This document shows, piece after piece, positions 12,971 through 25,879 of a stretch of 64,000 nucleotides of DNA; within the stretch, counting starts at the first letter, position 1; the number at the start of each line of letters is the position of its first letter. The position numbers and the translations under genes are program-made. Origin of the DNA: Anthopleura xanthogrammica (taxonomy: Eukaryota; Cnidaria; Anthozoa; Actiniaria; Actiniidae); the NCBI GenBank assembly GCA_964019055.1, contig OZ025222.1, forward strand, positions 1,285,501 to 1,349,500. Reading direction: 5' to 3'. Below the pieces are notes generated by a model, which was not told the DNA's origin, did not search any database, and saw only the letters and a program-made list of their open reading frames with translations.

Positions 12971-13728
12971 AGAAAAAAGTTAGCAAACAAGTGGCAATTG
13001 TTTTTTAGTTTAAATCTTGACTAATGTTTCCCAATAACTGAGGTCTAAATTCCAAGGAAGATTATTAGATTAAAAAATAGAATTTATTTAAAAAATAAGA
13101 TATTTAAATAAACAAACAAAACAACAACAAAGAAAACGAAAGGAGAAAAGGTGGTTCAGCTTTGGCAATCATTTTTCCCCCCGCCCTTTTGGTGATTCAG
13201 AATGGTCGCATGGTTTATTTCCTAGGGTGGCCGTGACACACCCCCCCCCCTCCCCTGAAGAAAAGATGTGATAAATAATAATACAAAAATTTAGCTGTAG
13301 CCTGTTTTGGACCCCCCCCCCCCCCCATTTTGGTTTGGCATTTCAGAGGGGACAAATAAAATAACGGTTTTTGGAATATGCCCCCCCCCCCTTGGAAAAT
13401 CCTGGCTACGCCCCCGAGTTGACATTTCAAGCATGACCAAAATAACGAGAAATTCATTTTTATAAGTAAATTAAATTATATTATATCATAAAACCTGCTT
13501 ATATACTATTTCTAATTAAACTAAACTATGACCTTTTCTTATCAAATACATTTTATGCAATCAAAACTTTATACATCTATAAAATTTAACATAGCTTTCG
13601 TTTGTTCATTTTTTGGGAAAACTCAGCAATGATTAGTTTCAATCAACGTGCCTTGGCTGCTTTGAGATTAACCACAGGAAGCCCAAGTCCTGTTATATGG
13701 AGGAGATAAATACAGGTGTATATAGTAT

Positions 13729-13953
13729 CAATAGTCCCCTTCACAGTTCCCAGCGCCATCTTGAAAGGTAGCTGTGCCTCTGCATCGAAGCGGGACGAAA
13801 GGTGAGCTTGCAATGATAGAGACCTTTTTTTAACACCTTGAACAATTATTCTCAGGACTCTATCATTGCAAGCTCACCGTTTGTCTCGCTTCGATGGAAA
13901 GGCACAGCTACCTTTCAAGATGGCGCAGGAAACAGTGAAGGGGACTATTCATT
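13729..13953. mobile_element. foldback (MITE-like) element, family A
   Basis: Palindromic: the left arm (AGTCCCCTTCACAG, CATCTTGAAAGGTAGCTGTG, TGCAATGATAGAGA) is reverse-complemented in the right arm (TCTATCATTGCAAG, CACAGCTACCTTTCAAGATG, CAGTGAAGGGGACT). Relatives are at 19564-19757, 22290-22415 (half) and 31970-32045 (half). Confidence 0.9.
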
Positions 13954-14676
13954 CCCTCTATTATTGAGCTTGGGCTACCTGTAAGTTTACTTTAAAAAAT
14001 GCCTACACGCGGATCTCCCAGCATACAAATATCGTGTATTGAGAGGGATTTATTGAGAGCAGCCTTATTGTTAACCATTCCGAAGTTGCGGGAAAAACTG
14101 GGACAAGTTGGTATTGCAGTGCCACAAGTCCACTTTTCTTATTTCTCCGAAAAAAATCCTGAAAAGATTATTTTTGCGAGCATGTGCTGGTTTGAACCGA
14201 GTTCGGTATTATTGCTTATATATTTAAAAAATAATTTATCCTCTGTAGTCATGCGCCGCTACCCTAAGGTTCCATTTCTAGAAGACTTGCAGTCTCATTT
14301 ATTATCTGCCCAGATATGAAGGGCCTATCTAGGCTATATTTTGATTTAGGATCCACCGACACTCTACATTATGGGAGTTTCTTTTTTGAAGCATTCTTGA
14401 GCAAGAAGCAATTGCAGATTCAGGAGTGTAGCCAAGTACCCTCCCCGGGCTTTGAAGACCCATTAGCCCACTTCTTGCCATTATGTGTCATATTAATTAA
14501 ACATCCGAGACTCCTCCTATGCATCCGGTCCCCCTATGTTAATTGAACTCCCCCCCCCCTCCCCACATGTGACTCCCCTCTCCCTCCCCCGCATTTTAAC
14601 CCTTCTGTTAAAATCTCCCCTTTAAAAAGGGTCCTTGGATGTGTACCTCATTCATCCCTCGTGAATACTTATACCT

Positions 14677-15103
14677 TTAGCCAAAGGACGCATCAAGTTT
14701 TTTCATTTCTTTGTACCGTCTCGTGGCTCTACGAATGTTACTATCAATTTTATCTTCAACCCACTCGTCAATGACTGTCTTGTCAAACACCTCATTTAAT
14801 GGTTCAGGTACCTCTTCCTTTAATTCTTTCAAAGTTTCCAAAGCCCTGTGCACAAGAGAAGAGGTAATTTCAATAAGCCGTTTGCATCATCGGTCATACT
14901 AGAGCAGAATCTAATAATGACACTTAAGGGGGACATAGCAAGTATGTGTATTAAGTGGGCTAGATTGATGATGTTGATGATGATGTTGATGTTGATGATG
15001 ATGATGATGATGATGTTGATGATGATGATGTTGATGTTGATGTTGATGTTGATGTTGATGTTGATGTTGATGTTGATGTTGATGTTGATGTTGATGTTGA
15101 TGT

Positions 15104-15180
<77 letters not shown>

Positions 15181-18100
15181 GTAAAAAAGGCGAGCAACAC
15201 AGAACTTTCGACTACTTACTGTCCTGAATAGTTAAATGCAGCGTTAACGTGCTGATAGCTCAAGAAATTCGACTTCACCTGACGTCTAAGGAGCCACCCA
15301 TCCTCTCTAAAAACAAAAACAATCAAAAACTTAACCAAGTGTGAAAAGTTTTTTGAGCAAAAATAAAATATATAGTTGACACCTCGTGGCCCCAACCCCT
15401 TCCCTCTCTCCTTCCCCCTCCCCTCCCCTGTTCCTTCCCCCTATCCTTCTCCCTTCTCTTCCCCCTCCCCCTCCCCTGTTCCTTCACCTCTGACAAACAG
15501 TCGAAAACTCCATGGGATTTGTTAACTTACAAGTGCTCGATTCCTGTCAATCTGTACAGGGCTTTCTTTAGTTTGAAAACCAATGTGAATATCATGTGAC
15601 CAGGGAAGTCTGCTGTGGGGGGTGTGTACCTGTCAAAGAAGAGTATATACACCGAATCGAAAATGACAACGAATTTGAATAACTATTGTTCTGGACTGAC
15701 TAGCCTCGTGTTCACATGGTAACATAAACGTGTTTTTACATGTATGAGAAGCTAGTCAGTCGAGAACAATAGTTGTTCAAATTGGTCGCACTATTTCAAT
15801 TCAGTGTATACTAGATTGATAAAAATCACAGAAATAAAAATAAAAATAAAAATAAATAAATCTTATCTATACCCTGAAACAGCCTCTGAGCCCTAGGGAA
15901 CCATAGCTAACAGATCTAGATGGAATAGACCTCTTTACCTTGGGCGTTATGTTTTCCCATTTCAGACCATGTGTCATTCCCTAGAGTATCATTTCTATGT
16001 TTAATGGCTTTGCATGAGAACACGCATGAATATATACTAGTTATACAATGGTTTCGAGTGGCATACCGTGGAATATCCCACGAGTCACTTGTAGCTTCTA
16101 GTATACACACAAGCCTTCAGGCGAGTTTGTATACAAAGAAAATGAAGTGACAAGTGGGATATCCCCGGTATGCCACGAGAAACCATTGTATAACCATTTT
16201 ATCCCACACCATAGAAAATACAAATACGTAGATTCAACGCGCAGCGCATGATGGGAAGGAAGAGTGAAATACCGACGAATATACAACGGCTTTCCTCCAT
16301 TCTGATTGGCTGTATTTTATCAACTCAAACAAATAATCTTATTGTAATGAGAATGTACATAAGCTTATGCCATCTATGATAATAAGGATGGTTGTTGCTG
16401 ATTGCTGGGGGAAAGGGTAGCATACTGTAGTTGTAAAGCGTTCACTTTATATATAACTATGGATCGAAAAGATTGTGTCTAGGGGTAACATGCTGTGGAG
16501 AACATGCAAAAAATCATGTGATACCCACCTCGCAGGGAACCTTGTTACTGCAATCTCAAAATTATCACGAAGACCTAGTTCCCTCTTGATTGGAAGCTGT
16601 GTTGAATTATCCATATTTCCTTAAAACAATATGGAAAACATTAATGATCTTTCGATGTTATACACTACTTCCCATTATCCTTAGATGGACAGTAATCAAT
16701 AGGGATATGATTGTGCCACTGTATTTAACCTCCCCCCTTACAGTTAAGGATTTCCATTTCACCTTACCCCTCCTCTAATCTTTCAAGAATCTCGTTTGAC
16801 CCTTAACATCCCTGAACATGCGATGGCCAATTTTGGAAGTCAAATCAAATCGAAAAAGAATTGAACGTGCTACCATGGAGTTATGAAAAATTCACAATAC
16901 ATGACAACGATGGTTCAAAATATGATTCAAAAGATGCTGTCAGTTCCGCACCATGAGGTCGTTCCGTGATGTTTCACAGACAAACCAATATTCAGTGTCT
17001 AGAGAATATTAAGTAAGAGAGCACATTTCCATGCCCTGTGATAATTATTTGAAAATCTATTTTTAGCTCTGCTCACACAATTTCTGACTCAGTTCAGGCT
17101 GCGCATGGAGTTAAAAATAGATTTTCAAATAATTTTCATGGGGATAGACATATGTATGGGAGATGTGCTCTCTTCTCTTACTTCATACTCTCTTGTCAGT
17201 GTATCTTACCTTTGTTTAATGCTCCAAGACAGAATGCTAGTGATGGTAGGCCAGCTGGAAGCAACTCACACAAAGCACCGTAATGATCAAACCTACAAAC
17301 ACAAACAACTTGATACTTAATTAAGTGAATTAGTTACTTAATATGGGTTGTATACATATTCATGTGCAACAGTTAAACAAAGAAATGATACTCTAGGGAA
17401 TGACATGTGGTCTGAAATGGGAAACCATTACACCAAAGGTAAAGAAAATAAAAATAAAATAAAAATAAAATAAATAAATGATCCTTTGATGCTAATGTGC
17501 CAACCATTTTAACAATAGGCTTTGTCACTATGCTTTATTGGATTGTCCAATGGATTTCTGGTTGGAAATTTAAACAACAATCAAGCAAAACAAATTATGT
17601 CTTCGTACGCCCAGCTATAGACCCCTCGCAAACACTTCAGAATGCAGCTAAATTTGGAAGACAAAACAATAGGTTTCCAATTCTCAGGAGATTAAAATTC
17701 TTTTGTTTTGTCCCCCAAATTGAGCTGCTTTGACGTCACGTGAAAGGGGTCTATATTCATTGTAATTCCAATCAGTACCTGCTCCATCCAGTTAATGCAA
17801 TGCCTTCAATAGTGCTGCTCTCAGGAATGGTAGATATAATCTTGAGCCACTGTAGATTATTCTTCACATGGAAGTGGATTGGCACAAAGTTACTGTTTGG
17901 TCTGGTGGCTCCTATGAATAAAACACCAGATGTAATCAAAAGAATTCTTAGCAAGAGTTCTTTTACTCATGTCATGGGGGAACCTGGAAATGCTAAGAGA
18001 AATATAAAGGGAAGCACAGGTGGCGTAGAGCAATTGCCTCTCACCAATGTGACCTGGTTTGAGTCCCACCGTGCTCGGTGTTTTATGTGAGTAGAGTTGT

Positions 18101-21100
18101 TTCTTGGTTCTCTCCTGTGCTTTGAAGGTTGGTTTTTCGCCGGGTTCTCTGGTTTTTCTCCCTCCACAAAAATCAATTTCTAAATTCATATTCAATCTTG
18201 GGCTTTCACCTAGTTGAAGCCCAGCTCTGTTGTGGTTGTCCCACGCTGTGACACAACAGCCAAAGCTTAATAGATTTTAAATTTTAGATTTTAGTATCAC
18301 CTTTGAAAGCACTGGCAGCCCAGATCTTGGGAAAAGCAGCTGAATATCTGATCCACATGTCTAATGGTAGGAATATATTAATATCAGTTATTAGTATCAT
18401 GAATTTTAGACTCGAGCGGTGATGATGGGAGATGGACATGGATGGATGGATTAGATTTGATGCCTGAATGGTTGAAAAAATGCATGGGATAGGATGGATG
18501 GATTGATAGATGGAAGAATGGGTGGGATGAGAAGGGATACCTAGGGTCAATGCATGGATAGATGGATAGATGGACAGATGGATGGATGGATGGATGGATG
18601 GAGGGATGGATGGATGGAGGGAGGGAGGGAGGGAGGGAGGCAGGGAGGGAGGCAGGGATGGATGGATGGATGGATGGATGAATGGATGAATGGATGGATG
18701 GATGGGTGAACGGATGGATGGATGGATGGATAGATGGATGGATGGGGTGAGAAGGGAGAGATACATAGACAATGCATGGATAGATGAATATCCTTTTTAT
18801 TACCTGGTGGGAACTGGTTCTCCAGGTCATCTCCATAGGCCCAGACAACTGGTTCCATGAGGTCACTCAACTCTACACAAAACAACATCAAACAGCAGTG
18901 GTAAATGACTAATAAAAGGACTCAAGCAGTAGCGTAGGGAGGGGGTAAACATTTTTGGTAATTAGGTATTGTTTGTTTACCTAGTTTTTGGCCTTTTTTG
19001 TAGAGAAATCTTTATAGTTTTATTATCTATTTTGTCACAAATATCGCGGTTTTTTGTTGTTTTTTTTTGCTTCAACGATTTTTGGCGGGGGTGCCCCCCA
19101 GAACCAAGGTCCTCCCTATGCGACTAGACTCAAGGCAGTGTACTAACCAACTGAGCTAGGCCTGCTCCTAACTACATACTAAGAAGATGGAAAGTCTTAC
19201 CCTTCATGTCATCAACGGTCCACTCCCTCAACATATCATCCCACATCAATGGAATAAGCTGTTTACTCTTGACATATTCCAACACTGGTTTCATGTGGTG
19301 AACAAAAAGTTGGGACTTATTCCTTGAGTCTGCTGTACAAACTGGACAAGTCTTCAAATTGAACACCTTTGAGGAAGAGTTATTGATAATAATTAGAACT
19401 AAAAATGGGATTTAAATGGGATTTAGCAGTGGCATCTCTACAGAATAGCTAGCTATCTGTCCACTGAAATTATTAGTAGTTGATTTTTGCTGAGGGAGGA
19501 AAACCCAAGAACATGGAAAAAAACCCTCTAAGCACAGGAGAGAACCAACAAGCAGCTTGAAGAATAGTCCCCTTTACAGCTCCCTGCACCATCTTGAAAG
19601 GTAGCCATGCCTTTGCTTCGAAGCAAGACACAAGGTGACCTTGCAATGATAGAGACATGTGAATAACTGTAAAGGTCACCTTATGTATCGCTTTGATACT
19701 TTGATGCAAAGGGATGTCTACCTTTGAAGATTGCACAGGGAACCGTAAAGGAGACTACTGTATTCTCAAATGATGTTCCCAAGTCTACCACTTGTCAAGT
19801 CAGTTTGTACTGGAACAACTGACTGTCCATCCAGTATGACTCAAGAAAAGCTCCTTTGGATTGATTAATAGAAAGAAGGAAGGATCTTGGCTTACCTCAT
19901 CTGCACCTACATGGAAGTATTTGATGTTTGGATGAACTTCAAGGACTTGGTCAATTATTTTCTTTAGCAGGGGCACAGAACCTATTCACGACAAATTGGA
20001 ATTTCAGACCTAGCCTCCTCCACAGGCATCTCCTTTGGCACAGGAAGCCCGCTATATTAAACCGCGCTTGCTAGAGAGTAGTTTAGAGTTGCCTGCAGAG
20101 GAGGCTATTTCAGACCCAATCAACCTGTAATTTTCCCATTTCAGACCACACATCATTTTTTGAGACTGATATTTTTTTTTCAGTAGAAAGAAGAATAAGG
20201 AATAAAAAAAGAAACAGGTTAATGATGGATGGATGGATGGATGGATGGATGGATGGATGGATGGATGGATGGATGGATGGATGGATGGATGGATGGATGG
20301 ATGGATGGATGGATGGATGGATGGATGGATGGATGGATGGATGGATGGATGGATGGATGGATGGATGGATGGATGGATGGATGGATGGATGGATGGATGG
20401 ATGGATGGATGGATGGATGGATGGATGGATGGATGGATGGATGGATGGATGGATGGATGGATGGATGGATGGATGGATGGATGGATGGATGGATGGATGG
20501 ATGGATGGATGGATGGATGGATGGATGGATGGAGAATCGAAGGAAAATTGATTATAAAAGCCAGAAAAAAATGAATTAATTAAGAAAATTAATGAATGAA
20601 ATGTTGTTGACAGAATGAATGATACACATAATTAAACAAACAAACGAATAAATAAATTCTGAGTGAGTGAGTATCAACAACAAACAAATGAATAAATGAA
20701 TGAATGAATGAATGGAGGGAAATAAGGAAGGAATGAATAATTTGAATGTATAAGAAAATGACCATCAATATTCAGCAATACCGTTATTATTTGGACAAAT
20801 AGAATTTTGTGCTTTTTTGCCTTCTCGAAGATGAGCAAATTCTTTGTGCTTCAAAACAAACTGATCAGAAAAACAAAGAAAATCCAAAGTTAACTTTAAT
20901 ATGTGTAATGTCTAGTTGTGCAATACATAGGTTGGCAGGGCTTGAAATAATGGCTGGTCAGTAGCCAGTCATGATGAACAGCTAAATTAGGTTTAGCTTG
21001 GCCATACCACATTTCTGGCTCAATGTTACTAGTCAAAATAGCCGGCATAGCAATGATTTGACTGGACAAGTTCCAATTCTGGCGGGAGATTGTCTGTTCA

Positions 21101-24100
21101 CCGGCTGTTATTTCAAGTCCTGAAATTGGTACCAATAAACCTCTTTTAAGAATGATGTATGATAATAATCTCATACAGTACGTACCTCTAAATGTCCAAA
21201 TGTTTGAATCAGAGGGACTACCATCAAATCAAGACGTTTGCATTCTTCCAAGAAGTGGGTTATTTCTTCAAAACTGTATCAAAGTAAAGATAGCAAACTG
21301 TCTCATGTGGGCGTAACTACACGACATCATTGTAGGATTTCCTCCATCCGTAAAACCAGCTAAAATGCTAAATTACATGTACGATACTCCAGTTCCGATT
21401 TCTCTATTGCTCAGTGTTAGCCTCAATAGCATGCAATATATTCTTTACTATCACTAACAGCCTGTGACAATGAGGTGAGGAATGTGTACAAATGAACAAC
21501 ACAATTGCTTTAGAATTCTACGGGTTTTGCTCTCCATGCTGAATAATTTACACACAATTGAGGCTAAGACTGAGCAATAGAGAACTCAAAACTGGAGTAC
21601 TGGTTCTGTGAGTTAGCCACTATATCCTGGCTTAAATCAAGCAGCTCGGTACTTCCTCCTAGGTTTTGAGTGAAAAATCATGGCGAAAACACTGGGGGAG
21701 TCAGAACCATAAACTGGTTCAAGTCTCACCTGTAAGCAGTGGATCTCTTGATAATCTCTAGCTGCCCATGATAAGGAAACATGTCTTCATATTCCACAAG
21801 TAGACCAGTGGCTCCCCATTTTTTAAAAGATGGCAGCAACTGCAGAAAATCAATAACACATAGGAATGAATTGGAGCTAATAGATTACCCGGAGGGGTAC
21901 TTCAGGTCATTTCATATGGGGATGCTCTGCCCGGACTCTCGACCCCTTACCCTTTTCTATACCAAATTTCAGCAAAAAAGTACCCCTTTTATATACCTTT
22001 TTGCCTGAAAAGGTACCCCTTTTATAAACCTTTGAAGAAAATCTACCCCTTTTTATACCAAAAATCACAAATTTCCACCCCTTTGCTATACATGCGGCCT
22101 GAAAAAAGTACCCCTTTCGGGCGGAGCATCCCTGTATAGTCCATTATAGGGAGTACCCCCCCCCCCCCCAGGGTAGATTACCCATTTTCATAAAAATGCG
22201 ACCCAGACAACAAGCTCTAATTCTAGACGTCTGGGCTTTTGCCTTCTGTCAAGCAAATTTCCTACCGTCTGAGTTAGTAACCTTTTTAATACCTAGGACA
22301 ATTATTCACGTCTCTATCATTGCAAGGTCACCTCATGTACACTGTAGACCTTGCTTCAATGCAAAGGCACGGCTACCTTTGAAGATGGCACAGGGAACTG
22401 TGAAAGGGATTATTTATAGGGGAAATAGGATTCCCCAGTTGATTTAGGCCAATCTCCCCTAAAGTAAAATATTAGAATTAAATATCCCACTTGCCACTTG
22501 TATGTTAGTATGTTACACACTCTTGAAGGTTGGTAGGAATAAAGGGCCTTGTGGGATATACAGTACACCCCTTCGCAGTACTTCGGAATGCAGCTAAATT
22601 TGGAGGGCAATACAATAGGTTTCCAATAATTGAATTATTCTCAGGAGATTGAAATTCTTTTTTTTTGTCTTCAAAATTGAGCTCTGCTTTGACATCATGC
22701 GCAAGAAGTCTATTCAATGGTATGCCACTCAGAACCATCTATATTTAGAACATCCCATACCTTGAGGAGATACGGCATTTTTGGAGGAGCTCCTTTGAGA
22801 TCCAGGTGAACTAGCTTGTGTCCAGAAAATCTAAAATTAATAAGTTTATAATTTATTTAAAACTTGTTGTACTGTATGCAATATCCCCACAATATGATAA
22901 TATGCAGAGAGAGGTACTATTAAGCTTAGCATAAACTTCTGATGAAGGATATATATTGCAAAGCTGCAAATAAGCACCGCTCATTGGACAAATTAATGTC
23001 CAGTAAAAATGACCACTTGACTGGTAAATTATTTCCATTTTCTGGACATTTTACCAACAATACACTTGGGTTTCACAGGTCAGATATTCCTCTGGCCTGA
23101 CAAATGAACTAACGACCCAAAAAAATTTGCAGCCTTGTATTGCATAAATTATTTTTCTAATGGAAAAATAAGATAAAGAAACAAATAATAGGAACAATAT
23201 CCACCAACCAGACCAAGCAACTGTATTTTTTATTATATAAAAAATTACAATCATCACACTTCCTGTAATAGGATCTTTCCTTAGGTTTGCTCTGCATGAG
23301 AAGCATGGATGGTGCACACCATAATGCACTGCTTCTTACCAATGCCACCTGGGTTTGAATACTGAGCTCTCTCCTCCCAGGTTGAATGCCTTGGCAAGAT
23401 CTTAGCAAGATCATGTAAGATCATGCAAGATCATGTAAGATCTTGGAAGATTGATCACAAGATCTTGCACAGACATCTCTTGCCAAGATCATGGCATTTT
23501 CTTGCCAAGATCATGAATGGCAAGATTATAATAAGATCTTGGGAAGATTTTGTAATATTATTATTGCAAGATCATGGCATGTTCTTGACAAGATCATGGC
23601 AAGATTATACAAAGATCTTGGAAAGATTTTGTGATGCTATTACTGCAAGACCATGGCATGTGCTTTGAGGTCATACTTAATGTGGTCATGCATGTACACT
23701 TGTCTTGCTGTAATAGTTGACAAGTAACAAGCATTTTTATGGATTGACTTCACACAATACAATACAGTAGCTGTTATTACGTATGCATGCAAACCTTGTA
23801 TCGAGAGGAAAGCTAATCACATAAAATGTCTGCAGCGGAGGCTTATCTCATTCAAAGTCCATACCCTTTAACAGCATGTTTCATCTCCTTTTCTTGTGTA
23901 CTTCGTTCATTTCTATATAACAATGTCTTGAGTTCTTGGATCTTAGCCTCTGCCTGAATAAGCTTGGCTCTAAGTATTGCAGATTCATCTCCAGTAGAAT
24001 CCTTCATTTCCGAAGGAATTTTGGTTACTATAAAAGAACACAACATGATCGTAAATGGCAAAACTATGTTAGCTTAAGATAAATTAACCCCTACACGTAC

Positions 24101-25400
24101 AGGCCCTGACTTAGATCAGCCCAGCAACATTGGTATTTAATTGGTTGCAATCAGGATTCATTGATATATATATATTAAAAAACTTTTTGTCTTTGACTTA
24201 AAATAAAATTTATAGACATTACTGAAATAATGTTCATGATAGAATAAACAGTTTGAAAATTATTGTTGATTGCTCTCGCTAGATCATATGAGCACATTAT
24301 AGATGCATGTTTTTTAGTTCGATCATAAATGTACATGATTGTATAGTCCATTGTGAAAACAAAAGCAAAAAAGATTCCTAAAAAATTTTTTTTTTTTTTA
24401 GAATAGGCTCCCCCTGAGCTCCAGAAGTTTTATTTCACTTCTGGTGGTTTTAACGGGCGAGCCCACGCCAGAGCAAGCCCACGCCAGAGTGAGAATAAAT
24501 AACCTCTGGACCCCAGGGTAGAATATGCTCTCGTGCACTCTTGAAAATTGTTTTCATAGCAGCATGGGGTCATATATACACATAGATATATCAGGTAAAT
24601 GTTATAGTAGTCCATAAACTTCTCTATCCTTTTCTGCGAGTTCACTATACATGCGCATCTTAAGCTTAAAAGTTAATACTATTAAATTTTAATTCCCTAT
24701 CAGGTAAATGTTATCGTAGTCCATGCGGCCTTAGGAAAAGGAAATTTAAACTTCTCTATTCTTTTCTTCGAGTTCACTCTACATGCAAATTTTAAGCTTA
24801 AGTTAATACTATTAAATTTTAATTCCCAAAAGCTTTCACATATGCATAAACGTAAGCTTACTTAAAGTTAAATTAATTAATTATCATGAATACATTATGA
24901 GTATCTGAAAAAATGCTTCAGAGATATGCAAATTACTGGCTCCATTCTACCATATTCTACTCATATTATCCTCTAAGAAAGCCAACTAGGAAAAGTTTTG
25001 GGTATGACTATTTGTAGAGGACAAATATAAGCTTAGAGGACACAGTAAGTATACGTAAGCTTAATTCTTTAAAGAATAGAAAAGAAATATTGTATTATTT
25101 GCTAGCTTCGTTCTATTGTATATAACTTAGTTGTCTTTTGTTGTGGCTACTGAACTACGTAGACAGTGTCCTCTACACGAAGAAGGAACCACCGTCTTTT
25201 ATCAAATTTTAAGCCTAATTTAACTTACAGATTTTAGGCTTAAGCTTTAAGTTATGAGTCTAAATATTAAGCTTACCTTTTGTTTTGGAAGCCATCTTAG
25301 CCAGTGGCCTTACTCGAGGATAACTAGCTAATTTATAAAAAACTACGATGACTAACGCAAAGACAATGGTAATAGCAATGTTATTCCAGTTTGCACGCAT
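14677..25400 (-). CDS. HEXD-like: hexosaminidase D-like GH20 enzyme with N-terminal membrane anchor
   Basis: Predicted to remove terminal N-acetylhexosamines from glycans by the substrate-assisted GH20 mechanism. Sixteen exons, in gene order: 25400-25277, 24027-23865, 22830-22761, 21839-21730, 21273-21186, 20860-20782, 19981-19896, 19366-19201, 18872-18804, 18360-18301, 17911-17779, 17292-17210, 16619-16529, 15629-15531, 15306-15220, 14845-14677; 558 residues. Phases agree at every join. The start of the catalytic domain ([14 protein letters not shown]), [19 protein letters not shown], and the catalytic Asp-Glu pair in HVGADE (residues 239-240) match HEXD. Residues 7-24 form a hydrophobic helix after a short N-terminus, so a type II (Golgi or surface) anchor is likely, unlike vertebrate HEXD. 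A charged stretch around residues 60-85 could be a short coiled-coil stalk. The last four exons are less conserved and less certain. Confidence 0.9.
14966..15180. repeat. GATGTT / GAT microsatellite
   Basis: Alternating GATGTT hexamers followed by about 23 GAT triplets, in the last intron of the hexosaminidase-like gene. Open frames through it are artefacts. Confidence 0.97.
15640..15815. mobile_element. foldback (MITE-like) element
   Basis: GAATAACTATTGTTCT and GACTGACTAG on the left return inverted as CTAGTCAGTC and GAACAATAGTTGTTC on the right, around about 50 bases. Intronic in the hexosaminidase-like gene. Confidence 0.75.
16020..16312. mobile_element. dispersed non-autonomous element, family B copy 1
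   Basis: About 290 bases closely matching 40742-41055: shared words include TATACAATGGTTTCGAGTGG, TTTTATCCCACACCATAGAA and ATACCGACGAATATACAACG. The two copies sit in introns of different genes. Confidence 0.9.
17019..17176. mobile_element. foldback element
   Basis: Inverted arms: GAGAGCACATTTCCATG and TTTGAAAATCTATTTTTA on the left, TAAAAATAGATTTTCAAA and ATGTGCTCTC on the right. It lies just downstream (gene sense) of exon 17292-17210. Confidence 0.8.
17600..17760. mobile_element. dispersed palindromic element, family C
   Basis: GCAGCTAAATTTGGAAGACA and CAATAGGTTTCCAATTCTC are followed by near-complementary sequence ending TTGACGTCACGTGAAAGGGG. Copies at 22555-22715, 42295-42435 and 60345-60475. 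Confidence 0.85.
18011..18180 (+). repeat. tRNA-derived SINE
   Basis: GGTGGCGTAGAGCAATTGCC resembles an A-box region and GGTTTGAGTCC is a good B-box (RNA polymerase III promoter), about 35 bases apart. A body with GGTTCTCTCC and GGGTTCTCTGG follows. Degenerate relatives at 8826 (+), 57690 (-) and 56868 (-). Confidence 0.75.
18434..18780. repeat. imperfect GGAT microsatellite
   Basis: Interrupted GGAT/GATG repeats with an internal GGGA/GGCA section (18615-18660), in an intron of the hexosaminidase-like gene. Confidence 0.95.
19118..19172 (-). repeat. tRNA-like SINE head
   Basis: The minus strand reads GCCTAGCTCAGTTGGTTAGT, an A-box/D-arm, then CACTGCCTTGAG. No complete cloverleaf follows, so this is a SINE or pseudogene head rather than a tRNA gene. 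Confidence 0.55.
19483..19562 (-). repeat. SINE body fragment
   Basis: Reverse complement contains GGTTCTCTCCTGTGCTTAGA and TTTCCTCCCTCAGC, matching the body of the SINE at 18011. Confidence 0.55.
19564..19757. mobile_element. foldback element, family A copy
   Basis: AGTCCCCTTTACAG and CATCTTGAAAGGTAGCCATG on the left with an inverted right arm; about 75-80% like the 13729-13953 copy by eye. Intronic. Confidence 0.85.
20224..20533. repeat. uninterrupted GATG microsatellite
   Basis: About 77 perfect tetramer copies in an intron of the hexosaminidase-like gene. All frames are open (Met-Asp-Gly-Trp repeats), but this is a repeat artefact. Confidence 0.99.
21380..21603. mobile_element. foldback element
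   Basis: Left arm ACTCCAGTTCCGATTTCTCT and TGCTCAGTGTTAGCCTCAAT is mirrored by ATTGAGGCTAAGACTGAGCA and ACTGGAGTAC on the right. Confidence 0.85.
21886..22185. mobile_element. TACCCCTTTT-rich element with inverted ends
   Basis: Begins GATTACCCGGAGGGGTAC and GGGGATGCTC; ends GAGCATCCCTG, GGGAGTACCCCC and TAGATTACCC. The interior repeats GTACCCCTTTTATA several times. No coding capacity. Confidence 0.75.
22290..22415. mobile_element. family A half copy
   Basis: Only the right half of the family A foldback is present (CTCTATCATTGCAAGGTCAC, GGCTACCTTTGAAGATGGCA, GTGAAAGGGATTAT). Confidence 0.75.
22555..22715. mobile_element. family C copy
   Basis: GCAGCTAAATTTGGAGGGCA, CAATAGGTTTCCAAT and TTGACATCATGCG match the family C element at 17600. 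Confidence 0.8.
23310..23400 (+). repeat. SINE head fragment
   Basis: CTTACCAATGCCACCTGGG followed by GGGTTTGAATACTGA, a B-box-like match in the same order as the SINE at 18011. Confidence 0.45.
23400..23660. repeat. degenerate AAGATCATG / AAGATCTTG tandem array
   Basis: At least 15 imperfect copies of a motif around AAGATC(A/T)TG, some with palindromic AAGATCTT cores. Intronic in the hexosaminidase-like gene. Confidence 0.8.
24591..24832. repeat. direct duplication of about 115-125 bases
   Basis: TCAGGTAAATGTTAT(A/C)GTAG through TTAAATTTTAATTCCC occurs twice in tandem; the second copy carries a short insertion. Confidence 0.85.
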
Positions 25401-25879
25401 TTGGATTCAGAAAAAAAAGCGGAATTTTTGGATGCCCTTGATCGAAGAGCCTTGAAGAAGAAAATGTACAAAACAAGTGATTTGGAAAACTGGAGAATGT
25501 TGGGTCAGCGGGTTTCTCATTTCTAACATAGGAAGCCCAACCTATGTTACACGACCGACCCCTAAAGTCAGGGAGGGGTACTAACACTTTGAGATCGGGG
25601 AATTAACGCGCATTTAAGAGTGCGAATGCAAGGGAGACGAGGAATCAACGCTTACTTCGATAAGTGAGGCATCTATGGCGGGGATTTTAACGTTAAACCG
25701 AATGAATTCAGCAATGTTGGATTTCTTGAGCAGGTGATACTAGAGAATGAAGCATAGTTGATGCATATTTATTTACCTTTTATATTTTTCTTGCTTCGTT
25801 TGGCTATCTTTTCATCCTGATGCACCCCTCTGTTAAAACGCAGCAAATGTTTTATGAGAGAAAAAGACACTTTCGACGT

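Larger units (their letters stand above)
12558..14676. other. intergenic region between convergent genes
   Basis: Lies between the stop of the three-domain kinase and the convergent stop of the hexosaminidase-like gene. It has an AATAAA at 12965 that could serve the kinase, several C-rich runs (13240-13390) and one foldback element (13729-13953). No exon could be supported. Confidence 0.6.

Noticed and set aside
20222..20579. Open frames of MDGW repeats
   Set aside because: GATG microsatellite inside an intron of the minus-strand hexosaminidase-like gene.
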